Assembly (NCBI GenBank): GCA_015680685.1
Contig: MNCI01020297.1
Coordinates: 585,684 to 649,683 of the forward strand
Direction: 5' to 3'
Source: Gnetum montanum
Taxonomy: Eukaryota; Streptophyta; Gnetopsida; Gnetales; Gnetaceae
DNA: 64,000 bases
The notes beneath the pieces are model-generated. The model did not search any database, was not told the origin of the DNA, and saw nothing but the letters and a program-made list of their open reading frames with translations. The position numbers and the translations under genes were made by a program. Position 1 is the stretch's first letter. Every line of letters begins with the position of its first letter. This document shows positions 44,409-57,299 of the stretch, piece by piece.

Positions 44409-45723
44409 CTTATGCTTATCCATCTGAATGTGTTCTTGGGCTAAGGATGAAACTTGGAACATTTATTTAAATAAAGTAATAAATAATATTAACCTAAATG
44501 AAACAACTAGGTGCTCTTTTGTCTTTGATGAGAAGTTGTAATGAGCTTAGATGAGCATAGGTGAACTTTGATTGACATAGACAATTATGACTCTGCAAGC
44601 CCTCCACCTTATATAGACAATTTGGCCATGGATTCAAATTGAAGTATAGGGTTTATTCTTTAGGAGCATGGGTTGGCTCTCAAGCCATTAAACCTTACTT
44701 CACTTTACCAAATAATTTTTTTGGCTACAATTATTCAAGAATTCTTAAAGCACTATGCTAGTGGATTTTTCACCAAAAGGATTTCACCTACATTAATTTT
44801 GAATGAATGAATGAAAACCCATTAGACTCCTAGAGGTATTCATAAGGTCTTTGTTCTAAATTAAACCAAGAGTTTTTTCTTTTTTTAATTTGAAATAGAA
44901 AAACAAATAGATAACTCTATTAAAATTACTCCATAATTTGTATACACCTTTTTAATTTTATACAAATGATAAGAAGGGTTTGATCTTAAAAAGGTCAAAA
45001 AATTAATTTTTTGATTTGAATTAAGTTCCCCAATTTGCTTATGATTTTTTCCTATAATTACAAATATTACTAGTATTATTGGAAAAGTGATATTTTTGAA
45101 AAAGCAAATTGGTTTTTTTTTTTCAACCAACATGAATTTTTTGTGCAAAATTAGATTTATGCAAAGAACTTCCTTCATCTATAAAGTTAGGATATAGAGG
45201 AAATATTATAGAATAAAAAACTTCTTATCTTATCCTTTCTAATGCATGTTTTTATTTCATAAATCATCTCACAAGATATTTAATTTTCTCAAACAAATCT
45301 CCAATAGAGTTATTGAAGTTAAATTAGTAGAAGAAATTAAGGAAGCAAAAGCTATTTTAAAAAGTTCTTAAAAAGAAATCTAGAATTCTTCAAATGATAA
45401 CTTTGAAAATTAAATGAATTCCCAAGAAGATAGATGGATATAAGTAAGGTGGTGTCAAAATAATGGAGGAGATACCTTCAAATTCTACTATCTATGAACC
45501 ACCTCAAATTTCTCAGAATGATACAATGATTTTAGGAGGTTCTCATACTCAAAGAAGTAAGTAACACATCATATGTAGCAATTCTAAATCATAACATATA
45601 AGCAACTATAAATAATATTACTTATTGAAACCATAAGCCACTTATTTTTAATTTTAACTAAGTTAATACTTTTTATTTTTTCATGGATATTGAAGAAGAG
45701 ACCAAGTTGGATATTGCACTTTC
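44409..45723. other. no recognisable gene
   Basis: AT-rich DNA with long T runs (for example 45112-45123). The minus-strand 97-codon frame at 44885-45178 is Asn/Lys/Ile-rich with no domain I recognise. The right end may include a decayed 5' part of the LINE. Confidence 0.5.
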
Positions 45724-47900
45724 ATAAAGTTCATCTCTTGGAATATTTAGGAATGTTAGAATCTTGATGATAGGCTATTTTTTGATATCATTGTTAGAAT
45801 TTTAATTTTTGTATCTTGAAGAAGTTAAAAAAAGTTATTATTATTAGATATCAATAACTAATTATTTTAATCTACAAAAAGTTACTTTTTAAAGAAAATC
45901 ATGAAGTTAGAAGAGGTGGTGTTCTTTTTTATATTGCTCAAAAATATTTTTCTTACATTATTAATTCTAATTCTATTTTAGGAAACAAAGATTTTTGGGT
46001 TCACTTGAATTTTTTTGGTTTAATGTTTGGTATCTATAGTATATATGCTTCATGTGATTTCCAAGAAAAAACTTTGCATTAGACTTAGCTTTACATTGAT
46101 CTTTTTGATGATGTTTGATTGATTTGTGAAGATTTTAAAATATTAGAAAATGCCTATGATAAAATACAAAGGGTACCTTTTACTTTTTAACCAAAAAAAT
46201 AAATAGTTTGTTCTTCTTTTACAATAAGTTTACACTTTTAAATCCTAATGTTGTTGGCACTCATAGAGATCCAAGTTGGTTTACTTAGTCTAACTATAAA
46301 GTTGAATTGCTAAGAATATTTTATAAATTAGATAGAGATTATCTTTTTTCTTTTCTTGATTTATGCTTTGAGTATGAACATTTTGTTTGAACACATCCAA
46401 AATGCACTTTTTAAGATCATCTACCTATTGAATTCTAGATTTAGAGGACAAGATATGTGAATATTTTCTCTAAGCTTTTTATTACTAATATTATTTTTTT
46501 ACTAATAAAAATTTTCAAAGATTCTTTTGTCATGTTTAGAACCTTGTTCCAAGGCTAGTAAATTCTAATGGATTCGTTAAATAATGAAAAAAATGCTATT
46601 AATCTCACTAAGAGTTTTAAGACATTTTTATAAATGATTAGATAAAAAGTTTCAATTTTTTACTCTTGAAATTAGACAAAAAATTTATTAACTTATAGAA
46701 AATTTTTCTCATAACCCTCATGATGAAAGTTTTCAATAACAATGTGCAAGCCTTCAACAATAGCAAAATATTTTTTAAAACCATAAGACTATAGGTTATT
46801 TACTTAAGTGCTAATTATTTTTGTTAAAAATAAGGAATAAAGATTCAAAAAAATATTTAAGTTTTTAAAAGATCCTAAAGTGAGTTATCAAATAGATGAA
46901 ATTCTTGTTAATGATTATATTATTTATATGTCTATGAATATTTTAAATGCTTTCTTCTATCATTATTTAGACTTATTTACCTTTATGTTATTTATTTTGT
47001 TAAATGTTAGTTATAAGATTATTCCTAACACTCTTGCTTTAGAATTTTGAAAGTATTTCTCTTGATTAGTTAAAGAAGAAAAAATAGGTTTTGTTACAAG
47101 TATATTTAATTTCAATAATGTTTTCATAGTTGTAGTGGCCATGCTAATCAAGATATTATTCTTCTTAAATTAGATTATGCAAAGGCTTATAATAGGATGG
47201 AGTGGTTTTTTAAATTGGCTATGTTACAAAAGTAAGACAAATGCTCTCCTTTTATCTCTCATGTTAAAATGTTACTTTCCTTTGCTAGTGTCAAAATATC
47301 CATTAACAAGAGTTATTCTCTAGTTATTACTATTCAAGGATTAGTAATATTCTTGATGTTGAAGCTTTTGGTTATATTTTAAAGAAGTATCTCTTTAAAG
47401 ACAAGATCAAAGATATATCTCTTCTTAATATTTAGCACCAAATTATTAATAACCACTTTGCATATAATAGTTGTCTATTATTAAAAGAAACTAAAAATAG
47501 CTTAAGTACTTTACTTCATTGTATTCATGCTTATTATAAAATGTTTCATTTTTCTATTAATTGGAACAAAATTCATGCTATGAGATCCAAGTTTGAAGAT
47601 ATTCCTTTTGAGATTTCTAATTTACCTTAGAGCTAGGTTTAACCTTTTAAGAATTCCTTTTTATTTTTTATCTTCTGCTAGTCATTTTTGAGAAAAATTT
47701 CTTTATAAAGATCATTAGAAAACTAGTAAGTGGCTTGGAAAATTGCTGTCTTTAGCAAGAAGATTTATTTTTGCTTCTATAATTTTGTAGTCTGTACATG
47801 TTTATTATTCTTCCTTTATGGATAGTTCTAAAAATCATTTGATTAGATATAGTAGCTTATTATACTATTTTCTTTGGAAACAATGATACTCATTACTTTT
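45724..47900 (+). mobile_element. decayed L1-type LINE (endonuclease and reverse transcriptase)
   Basis: Fragments in several frames give the plant L1 protein order. The endonuclease starts KFISWNI at about 45724, then VHLNFFGLMFGIYSIYAS, ICEDFKILENAYDKIQ, and DHLPIEF at about 46420. RT has LNVSYKIIPNTLALEF and KEEKIGFV at about 47000-47090, LLKLDYAKAYNRMEWFF at about 47165-47215, and NNHFAYNSCLLLK near 47450, where the family has a Y/F-A-D-D box. SKWLGKLLSLARRFIFASII follows at about 47720. Both catalytic Asp sites in RT are altered, and stops and frameshifts are abundant. Confidence 0.75.
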
Positions 47901-48062
47901 CTCAAGTTAATCCAAACTGTTGTACTCTTGACAAAATATTATTATTGGTGACTGTTTGAAACCACTAATGCTTGACCTTTGGTTTCATGACTTTGGGATC
48001 AAGGGAAATGAAGGTGTTCCTTAAATCACGGTTTAGGTGCTTATTGATCTTTTGTCAATACC

Positions 48063-49395
48063 AAGAAAAAAATACCCACAAATAAACTCAGTGGTTATCA
48101 AATGAACTAAATGTCAATATGTGTTTGCCGTTATAAATGTTTAAATACTTAGGTTTTTGTATGAGACTATAACTAGCTATCATAAAAGAAATTTAGCTAG
48201 CTTTGTCAAATACTATGATTTATTAAACATTCCTATTTTGTCAAGTCACGTAGTCTATATAGCCCCTATAGTATGCTACTTGAAACACAAAAAATCTCAC
48301 AAAAATGCTTGAGCACAATTTTACTAATCTGCTCCTAATTTTCCCCAGATAGAAAATTCCATAAGAAAACTATAAATAAAGCAAGATTCAAAGGATTTAG
48401 AAAGAGAAAAGAAAAGAAACATAATTGTGTGAATCTCAAACATTTGGGTAAGATAAATTGAACATGATGAAACATTTCGCAATAAAGAAATTCTAATTCA
48501 ATCTAAATATTAAAAATTGTACAAACTCTCTAAGCCCAATAAGCAATTTTGTAAAAGACAATCTTACTACACTACCAAAACACTTTGTAAACAATAAGCA
48601 CAAGCTTTTGTTTAGCTAGTTAATAGTTTTCAAGAATTGCAAATAATAAAACTACCAGAAAAATTTGACAATTTCAAGCTTGAAATATCAAGGCAATAAA
48701 ATTTTGAAAAATGAAGCTATTTCAAACAAGTCAAAGTATTAGAGATTTTATAGATCCTCTAGACTCAAACAAACAATTTCTATAAGACATTACTATTAAA
48801 TTGCTCAAGATGATTTTCTAAGATAACATAAGCTATTATATGGAAAACTTAATAGAAGTCTAATATTGCATGAAAACATAGCTATAAGAATAATCTAGAA
48901 AATCCCAAAATAAATACCATGCACAATACTATCTAGATCATTAGCTAGGCAACTAAGACAAAATGGGAATAAAAGAACTCACAAGATTAAAACGTAGAAA
49001 AATTGATGTCTTTGGTGATCTATGCTTTTACAATCTTTAATATCCTTCTTAGTATCTTCTACCCATCCCCCAAACTCCCCCAAATCCTACCCAACCAACC
49101 CTTTTTATAGTAGCTTTGGGTAGTTATAGACATCATAAGGGATTAAGGTGAGTTACAAATACCCAGAGGATTACTTCATAACCACCATAAAAAGTTATAA
49201 CTTCCATAAGAAGTTATGAGAAATTCAAGCCATAGTTGACAAGTGTCTTATTCAATAATCTTCCTTTTTTCTTTTTAAAGATAACTTTTCCTCTATTTTC
49301 ATAACTACATATAGATTATCATTAAAAATTAATGTAAACTCTCACCATATATATATTTCTATATGCTCTAACCAAGAGCATCAATTAATGAAATT
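48063..49395 (-). promoter_or_regulatory. minus-strand LTR-like block
   Basis: Read on the minus strand there is a TATA box, TATAAAAAGGGTTGG, near 49118, followed by a C/G-run leader. The block ends near 48063 where TTGGTATTGACAAAAG resembles an initiator-Met primer site. No partner LTR or coding region was found, so it could be a 5' LTR fragment of a truncated element. There is no open frame of note. Confidence 0.3.
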
Positions 49396-49888
49396 TTAAC
49401 TTTTAAGATGAAACATGACCAATCTGTTGTGTAAACATAGGGATAAGAGTTTATTATTTTCTGCATGGTACAATGACAAGGGTTTGTTGTCTACCATGTT
49501 GCACCTGTCTGTCACCATGGACACCATTCTACATGAATTTTGGCATGAGTCTGCATGGTAATGGTAGTTCTGGCAATGGAGAATCAAGTGATGCATTTGG
49601 AAATGTAGGTGATTTTTCTATTAGACATTGTAGGCTCCATCACCATCATTCTAGGTGTTGCAAAGTATGACCATCTATGCACATGGTGGTGCTGATGCTG
49701 GAGAGCTCAATGTCACTAGTGGAAGCCATAGATGAAGGAACTATAGTTTCTATGCATGTATGTGTGCTACTTTAATACACCTACCATTCTGCACAATTAT
49801 GTTTCTATTACCAATGTGGGGCTTTTGCCTGCCAATACTACATTGTGAGTTTTTGCATGGAGAAATTGACCTCTATTAGCTTCAAATT
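49396..49888. other. no recognisable gene (upstream of R9)
   Basis: Rich in CATGGT/GTGATG words. It may be the outer U3 of the R9 5' LTR, but I cannot align it with the 3' copy. Confidence 0.4.
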
Positions 49889-51215
49889 GTGATGGGCACT
49901 CAAATTAGGTGGGTGGTGTGATCATGTAGGTGGTGATGGTAGTAGCTATAAAAATGGAGGAACAGTAGCAAACACAGGGATCTAGGAGCCTCCCCTCTCA
50001 CTTTCAACACTAGTTGGGATGTTGGTAGGTACTAGGTGGTAGTAGGCAAATCAACTATTAGGCCTTCCCTTCCCCACGAGCAACTAGGATCATCGATCTT
50101 CCCTCTCCCAATTAGTATAAGGGAAGCCTCCTAGCTAGTAGTTGGTGGGTGGACACTAGTAGATGCATAGTAGTGGTAGGCGTAAGCATTGGCAGTAGTG
50201 GCACTAAATGACCCACAGTAGCAAACTGATAAAAGGCATAGACATCAACAGTAGTGATAGCAGCAGTAGGTGCAAATGTTGGCAGTAGTGGCTTTGAATG
50301 ATGTTTGCTAGCAGACTGATGGTAGGTGTAGGTATCAGTAGTAATGACGATGGGGGATTCCTATTAGTGACAAGCATGTGATAGGAAGTAGATGTGTTAA
50401 CTATCTATTAGCAAGAGCCAATAGTAATGCAGTAGGCACACGAACAACAAGACAAAGGTGTGAATTGCAATGGAAGAATGTGATAAATGACATGCATGGT
50501 AGAGCACTAGCCTCAAATGTCTGATGCATGGCTCGTGTGATAGTCAATAGTGGCAAAGCTATGCAAATAGCAATTGGCAATAGTGTTTTGTAGGCTCTCC
50601 CATAGGTAGTGTGTGACAAGTCCTCCGCACGAACAATGGTGGACAACTTACATGAACACCAACTAACACTAGTAGTGGTGGCTATACCAACATCTCTCAC
50701 GTGGTAGTTAGCAGTGCCTTGTTTGATAGTTAGTAGTGATAGTAGCATGTGTGGTTGACAGAACAATAGTGGCATCTCTTTCTCTCCTTTCTTCCTAATT
50801 GATAACACAACAATTAGTGGTAGGCCCTACTACCAAGTGGGTGGTGGACATAAGGGGTCTCTCTCTCTCTATCTCTCAGTATAGGATGATCACAATGTGT
50901 AGTAGGTCTTCCTCTTTAGTGATAGTTGGATCATCATGCCTAGCAGTGGGCATCACCGACGGTGACAGCTTGATAGCAATAGCAGGAGATCAAGGAAAAT
51001 TTTAAAATTTATTAATTACTATATTTTCAAGATATTATTCAATTTAAATTCTTCCAAATTTTCAATTTAATTTACTTTTTTTGGAACATCACATAGCCCT
51101 CTTTAGCTGAGACTATTTTTGGGTTTCTGTACCCATATAGGAGGTGCCCTAGGCAATAGTCTTTTGAAACAAGTTTTCTCGAGGTGTTGGTGCATCCAAA
51201 ATTTATGCATCAACA
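49889..51215 (+). repeat. R9 5' LTR (alignable part)
   Basis: It begins GTGATGGGCACTCAAA. TATA box: GCTATAAAAATGG at 49947. (CT)n lies at about 50868-50880. The end region GGAACATCACATAGCCCTC and CCTAGGCAATAGTC is nearly identical in the 3' copy. It ends GCATCAACA. Confidence 0.7.
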
Positions 51216-53561
51216 CCTTCTTGGTAGTAGGAGGGTCATTTTTCCAACCTTTATTTGTCATTTTCAAAAATTATCAAATTTTTGCCCTTTTCCTATTCCT
51301 GTTCTATTTTCATTTTCCAAAAATTATATTTTCCCTATTTTTTTCGTCTCAAAATTTTTTTTTCCCTAAATTTTATTTTCCTTTCTTGCAAACCTTTGTT
51401 TACAAACCCTTTTCTTCTATCTTTTTTTTTTTTTGAAAAATTGATGTTTCCTATTTTCTAAAAATTGTCATTACTAGAATCCTATATTAAAATTTCTAAA
51501 TGCTCATTTTCCCAGTGCCATTTTTAGATTTGTGTTTTGGTGGCGCTTACCTAAGTCCTGTGATAAGGTGGTTTTATTTAATTATTCAATTAAAAATTTA
51601 TTTTTCTAAAATTTTTCATTTTACTATTTTCCTTTTAAATTTTATAAATATTGCAATTTCATGAATTTATTTTTCTTTTGAAAATGAATTTTTTTTAAAT
51701 AGCATATTTTAGTGGTTTTTTTTTTCAAAAAAATATATTATTGCAAATTTTTTTTTATTATTGTAGAAAATTTATCATCACACTCAAAATCAGATGACCC
51801 AAATATTAACTTCACTATATAAACTTTCAAATGAATTAGTTGAATTAAAGAAAAGTAACAAGGGTCCTATACAATTAGAAAAGCCAAGTACATGAGTCAA
51901 TGATGATTATTATCATCTCTATAATACTAGGCAACATTTTGAGAGGACTTGTCTTCAATTTTTAGCATTATATGGTGACAAATGCTGAGAGTTAACAAAA
52001 TGAGAAACCCCTTGTTATGGTCCTTAATTTACTTCATGAAATAGAGAATGAAGAGGTTTCCTCATTAGAACAAGTTATGCTTAGTGAGCCCAAGCCACAC
52101 AATGCTTGCTACCATAGATTTAGTGACATTATGAACAACACAACAAAAAACTAGGAAAGATCCTTTTACTCCTCTAAATAGAAGAACTCTTAGTTAAAGC
52201 AAGATAAATACCCATACTTGTGTTTTGGAATTCCTACCTTAATAATGAAGTACACCATGAGCAAAGTTTCCTAAAAAAAAAAAAAAGAATGAAGACCATG
52301 TTCATTGGCAATGTGATAAGTTCTTAAGTGTGATGAGATCTGGTAGCAATCATTATCCTAGCCTTCATCCCATTTTTAAACCTATTTCCTTGAAATTCAA
52401 AAAAAAAACAAAATCCCAAAGAAAAATCTAAAAGTTTTGGCTTGCCACAACCTAACATGAGCCTATCCTCCTCAATAAGTTTAATATAGGTCTTATGCTC
52501 AAAGTAGTCACATACCTTTTTACTTTTACCTTGTGAGAAGATTGGGAATGAGATCTTAATTATATATTTTAAATTATATATATATATACATATGTATCTA
52601 TCTAGTTAAAATTATTATTTATAAAGAGTATATATTTTGAGATTGATTAAATAAAATGGTGTGGTAAGGATGGCCCATGTTTGGTTCTTTTTTGATTATA
52701 TGGTTATTTTAATCATGTTTAAATCAGTATAGTTTGCTTTCAAGTTTAATTTGTCTATGTTTTATGACTCTTTTAGTCCTTTGTCTTCTACATTTTATTT
52801 TAAGATTTCAATGGTTTTTCTATCCTCGCACTTGCATGCAATTGAATTTTGGGGGCTAAGTATTGATACCAACATTACCCATGCTAAGCATGGGGCCATG
52901 TTTAAATAAGTTTGAACACCATAAAAATTAAATGTCCTATAGGTCTACTATCTTTACGAATAGGTTTCTCTTATGGCAGATTACATGTACATTTTCTTGG
53001 CCTTCTATCAGAGGTATTAATATATGAGAATTTATGTTTTTCACTAAAGAAACACATATGTTGAAGTAAAAGTTAGATATGAATTGAACTACTATTCCTT
53101 TGAATCTAATGCCTGTGAGCCTTGAGATTTCCTAATCCCATGAAATTTGCCTAAAATTCAAAAACATCAAAGATCCAAAAAAGTTACATGCTCCCAATTT
53201 AAGCTTATATAATATATTAATTCTAGACAAAAATTTATTAACCATGAGGTTGTAGTTGGAATGTGTTCTTGCCACCTTCATTTTACGAAATTTCCATCCA
53301 TTTTGTAGACTAGAAACGTAAATCTTATGCATGATAGGTGTCTTTGTGGACTAAGTATAATCCATCCATGGTGATGCTTAGGCATTATAGAAGTTACATA
53401 ATGGCCCTAGGTGATAGAGAATATGGCTAGATGGTAGGAGTTACATTAATCATGCACATGCTGGTGGTCATGATGGGAGGTGGTGGGTGGGCATTACATG
53501 GGACATGGTTGTAGTAACTGATGTAGTGGCAGTCATGGTAGGAGTTACATAATGTCTTCAA
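51216..53561 (+). other. R9 internal region with gag-like remnant
   Basis: A T-rich leader (51240-51440) is followed by an Ala-poor, Lys/Asn-rich coding remnant from about 51762. At 51911-51952 it reads YHLYNTRQHFERTC, exactly the spacing of a C-x2-C-x4-H-x4-C gag zinc knuckle with the first two Cys changed to Tyr. Later HWQCDKFLSVMRSGS (about 52300) also fits gag. No protease, RT or integrase is seen. The tract near 52848 (TTTTGGGGGCTAAG) could be a polypurine tract, in which case the 3' LTR would begin near 52863. From 52560 to 53561 there is no coding signal. Confidence 0.45.
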
Positions 53562-54850
53562 TGATGGGCACTCAAAGTAGGTGGGTGGTGGGATTGTGCC
53601 CATGGTGATGGTAGTGGCTATAAAAATAAAGAAACAATAGAAAGAACGAGGATCTAAGAGCCTCTCCTCTCACTCTTAGCACTAGTTGGGACATTGGTAG
53701 GCACTAGGTGGTGGTAGGAGGATCATTTATCGAGCCTTCCCTTTCCCAATAGCAACCAGGGTCATTGGTCTTCCCTTTCCCAATCAACAGAAGGGAAGCC
53801 TCCCAACCAACAGTTAGTGGGTGGTCATTGGTAGATGCATGGTAATGGTAGTAGTGGTAGACATAGGCATTGGTAGCAACAACTCTAAACGATGTGCAGC
53901 AGTGGAGTGGTAGCAAGCATGGGTGTTAGTAGTAGTAGCGATGTGGGGATTTTGTCAGTGGAAAGTGTGTGATAGGAAGAAAATACATTGACTATCCATT
54001 AGCAGGAGCTAGTAGCAGTGTAGTAGGCACATGATAGAAAGCAAACATATCGACTATCTATCAGCAAGAGCCAACAACAACATAGCAGGTGCATAAATGG
54101 CAAGACAGAGGCATGAACTGCAATAGCAACATGTGTGGCAGAGCAGCCACCTTATATGTTTAATGCATAGCTCATGTCATAGTTAGCAGTGGAAAAGCTA
54201 CATGAACAACAGTTGGCAATGATGTTTTGCAGGCTCTCTTGCAAGTAGTGTGTGGCAAGTCCTCTATGTGAATGGTAGCATACGACTACCATGGATACCA
54301 ACTGACAATAGCAGTGGTAACTACACTAGTAGTGACTTGCATGGTAGTAAGCAATAGTTCGTCTGACAATTAGTAGTGGTAGTAGCGTGCATGACTCATG
54401 GAATGGCAGTGTCATCTCTTTCTCCTCCCTTCTCCATCGGTAGCGTGACAACCAATGGTAGGCTCTACTACCAAGTGGTTGGCAGACATCAAGGCTCTCT
54501 CTCTCTCTCTCTTTCTCTCCCTCTCCTAGCATAGGATGATAGTAATGTGTGGTAGATCTCCCTCTCCAATGACAGTTAGATATTCATGCCTAGTAGTGGG
54601 CATCCTCAGCAGCAACAATGGGAGACTAGGGAAAAATTTAAAATTTATTTATTACTATATTTTCAATACAATATTTAATTTAAATTCTCCCTACTTTTCA
54701 ATTTAATTTACTTTTTTGGAACATCACATAGCCCTCTCCAGCTAAGACTATTCTTGGATTTCCATACCCATATGGGAGGTTCCCTAGGCAATAGTCTCCT
54801 CAAATGAGTTTTCCCTGGGTGTTCATGCATAAAACATTTACACATCAACA
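53562..54850 (+). repeat. R9 3' LTR (alignable part)
   Basis: It begins GATGGGCACTCAAAG. TATA box: GGCTATAAAAATAAAG at about 53618. (CT)n lies at 54497-54525. It ends ACACATCAACA. The minus-strand open frames in it are low-complexity shadows. Confidence 0.7.
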
Positions 54851-55267
54851 AGTATTTTTTCATTCATTCTTCTTCTTTTTTAGTTGAAATTGAGCTTTAA
54901 TTAATTCCATTTTCTCTAACATATCTATCCTTTTCTACCCTAAATCTATGAACACTTTGTGCACTATCCTAATCTAAATGATGCATACTTTAAACCATGC
55001 TTGAAATGTGTACACTTTGGATATATGAATAGTACTTTTCTGTTAACTTTCCTTCAACAGCATTCATATTTTACTCATGCTTCTTGCCATTTCCCTTTGA
55101 AGTAAATAATTTAATTCCTTGTCTACTAGTGTATTATCTCCCAATCATAAATAAAGAATTAAATTGGAAAATTTAACTTTCAACATTATTTCATAAAGCA
55201 TGCTCCATCAAATGGTATAAATGTGACAACATTTCTTATCCCTTCTTAAATTTCTTAAAAATATTTT
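54851..55267. other. no recognisable gene
   Basis: AT-rich DNA between R9 and the solo LTR. No motifs recognised. Confidence 0.5.
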
Positions 55268-55272
55268 CTGAT

Positions 55273-56070
55273 TGATGAGTGGCGAGGTACCCCTACACTC
55301 AACCATATGAATACAAGCGTTTCACGCGTGATCTGGTCAAACTCGAAGGACTAAGTGCTTACGCACATTAATGGAACAGTTAAGGTTAATCAATCATTGT
55401 CTTCCCAAACTTACATGTATTTTCACGGTTGTATGGTTAAGTAAGCTTGAGGTATATGATTTTTATATCTTTTATCTTTTTAATGTCTTACGCTAATAGG
55501 GTAAGGTGAAGAGAACTAAGTGACTAACTTTCATTAACTATTTACTAACTAAGTTATAATTGTTCCTAACACTAGTATCCATTCCCACTTGTGGCACACA
55601 TTCTGAACCAGTGCAATGCTGCTGGGATTACCAAACACTAATCGTTACTGGGCTACCAACTGCTACACGCATGCTCGAAGTGGTCATACTGAGTGCACTT
55701 AACTAGGAGAGTCAAGGGTTGAGAGACATTAATTAACTAAGAAAGCATTTAAACATTCAACAATAATTAATTACTATTTAGCTTAGTCCATATGTTGCAA
55801 GGTTTATCAGAAATTTCATCTTTATTTCCATACACAAATGTGTGCTCAGGTACAATTTGCTCGAATAAATATCTGTTCACTTTAAGACTCCTACTGTGGT
55901 CACATGGAAATTATTCTAGCTCTAGAATGGTAAAACTACAAAAGTTTAGCTAAGGGTCTAAGTCTAAGTGCCTAGAATAGGGAAAGCTGCGTCTTATTTA
56001 TAGATAATAAGATGGGACATGATATCATGGGGTGGATGCAATATCGCATACACGATCTCACGGCTCATCA
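55273..56070 (-). repeat. solo LTR of the R5 family
   Basis: On the minus strand it starts TGATGAGCCGTGAG and ends AGTGTAGGGGTACCTCGCC then ACTCATCA, the same end as the R5 LTRs (GTGTAGGGGTACCTCA). It has CTATAAATAAGAC (TATA) and GGAAATAAAGATG (poly(A)-type). The length is 798 bp. Flanking pentamers are CTGAT (55268-55272) and CTAAT (56071-56075), a target duplication with one transition. No internal sequence is attached on either side, which is what recombination between two LTRs leaves. Confidence 0.75.
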
Positions 56071-56237
56071 CTAATAAACATTAGCTAAGAAACATAACTT
56101 TTATTAGATAACTTCTTTTTACATGAAAAACCAGAAATCATTTTTGAGAAAAATCTCAACCAAACTTAAGGTTTGATGATATAAAAATCTCATTCCTATA
56201 AAAGAAGAAACATACTATATAATCAGAGTTTTATCAA

Positions 56238-56780
56238 CTATTCTGCAAGAGGCAAGAGAATAGTTAAGGTAACCCTTTTTGAGATCCTCATGCTATGAAT
56301 TCTCTCATATTCAAATTCGATGTTGATGAATGCTCTTCTTTCTTCTCCCTTCCTTATTTGGGCTTCAACTTCTTTTGTTTTACCATTGTTTCCAATAACT
56401 GTATCCATCTCTTTTTCATCTAACTCTTTAGCTATTGATTTGTGAGGTTCTTTATACCCAGTTGTTTCTATATCTTGAGACATGAAAGCCTCTCCCCAAG
56501 AATCATCTTGATTGGACTCTCCTTGGTGTTCAGCTTTAGTGGTGCATTGGTGAAAACTTCCCCAAACATTTGAATGGATAGAGCATCCACTAGTGAGAAA
56601 GATAAATTCATCCAAAAGCCAAAGTATGAATGAACTTTCAAATGATGTGCCATGAGCATTTTCCTTGCAAAAGGCTTGCATGACATGCTCTTTGCAACAT
56701 CCAATTACATATGGAATAAAAGGTGTTCTTGTTGTCATCTCCCTAATGCTTACTTTCTCCCTCAAACTCAAACATTTCAC
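56238..56780 (-). CDS. unrecognised 180-codon ORF
   Basis: The longest uninterrupted frame in the window apart from frames spanning the N gap. The product starts MKCLSLREKVSIREMTTRTP and ends TLTILLPLAE. It has a Cys/His-containing N-terminal half, a hydrophilic acidic-basic middle (KELDEKEMDTVIGNNGK, then EAQIRKGEERR) and no membrane segment or motif I know. It lies downstream of the R11 pol on the same strand, so it might be an element-specific ORF or sequence within its 3' LTR. Chance or pseudogene origin cannot be excluded; no promoter or splice site was identified. Confidence 0.3.
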   Translation of the reverse strand: MKCLSLREKVSIREMTTRTPFIPYVIGCCKEHVMQAFCKENAHGTSFESSFILWLLDEFIFLTSGCSIHSNVWGSFHQCTTKAEHQGESNQDDSWGEAFMSQDIETTGYKEPHKSIAKELDEKEMDTVIGNNGKTKEVEAQIRKGEERRAFINIEFEYERIHSMRISKRVTLTILLPLAE

Positions 56781-57299
56781 ATGAATTTTTGTTGCTCAAG
56801 TATTGAATTGGAAGATGTTGCATTTTCAAATAAATTATAATCCTTTATATAGTGAAAGTTAAGTTTGAAAATTCCCACTTATTCTAATAACCAACTTTTC
56901 AACTCAATCAAAACTTATTTAATTTTCACCACCATATGGTTGGCTAATTACAATTCCACTATATGGTTATTTTAAATTAATTTTCTATTATATGGTTATC
57001 TAAACCACCACTCCCACTAAAGTGTAGTTATTACACATAACAAGTAATGATTACTTGAGATAATGTAAATTGAATATTTAAACTAACACTTACACATATA
57101 TATTTAATTATATCATATATACGTCTTAATATATCTATCTGATGTACACATATGATTAGATATTATATAAGCATGCATATATATTATTTTATTATATATA
57201 TTATCACTAACTATATATATTTTAAAATCTAATATATAAAATTTTGTTACTTACTACCACATGTATACAGAGTATTATTATTATCATTATGTTATTACT
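56781..57299. other. AT-rich stretch without recognised gene
   Basis: TA-rich runs near 57100-57240. It may contain the decayed 3' end of R11. Confidence 0.5.

Larger units (their letters stand above)
49889..54850 (+). mobile_element. R9: non-autonomous long-LTR retroelement
   Basis: Two long direct repeats (49889-51215 and 53562-54850) flank about 2.3 kb. Each repeat has a TATA box followed by a G/T/A-rich transcribed region, a (CT)n run, and the end ATCAACA. The interior holds only a gag-like segment with a mutated zinc knuckle and no pol. Outer LTR limits are uncertain, because sequence upstream of the alignable parts differs. The layout fits a large non-autonomous retroelement. Confidence 0.6.

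Noticed and set aside
50401-50808. 135-codon minus-strand ORF within the R9 5' LTR
   Set aside because: It lies in transcribed-strand LTR repeats; the 3' LTR copy does not keep the same frame.
51119-51461. Plus-strand frames rich in Phe, Ser and Leu
   Set aside because: They are translations of T-rich runs in the R9 leader, overlapping in three frames, with no domain.
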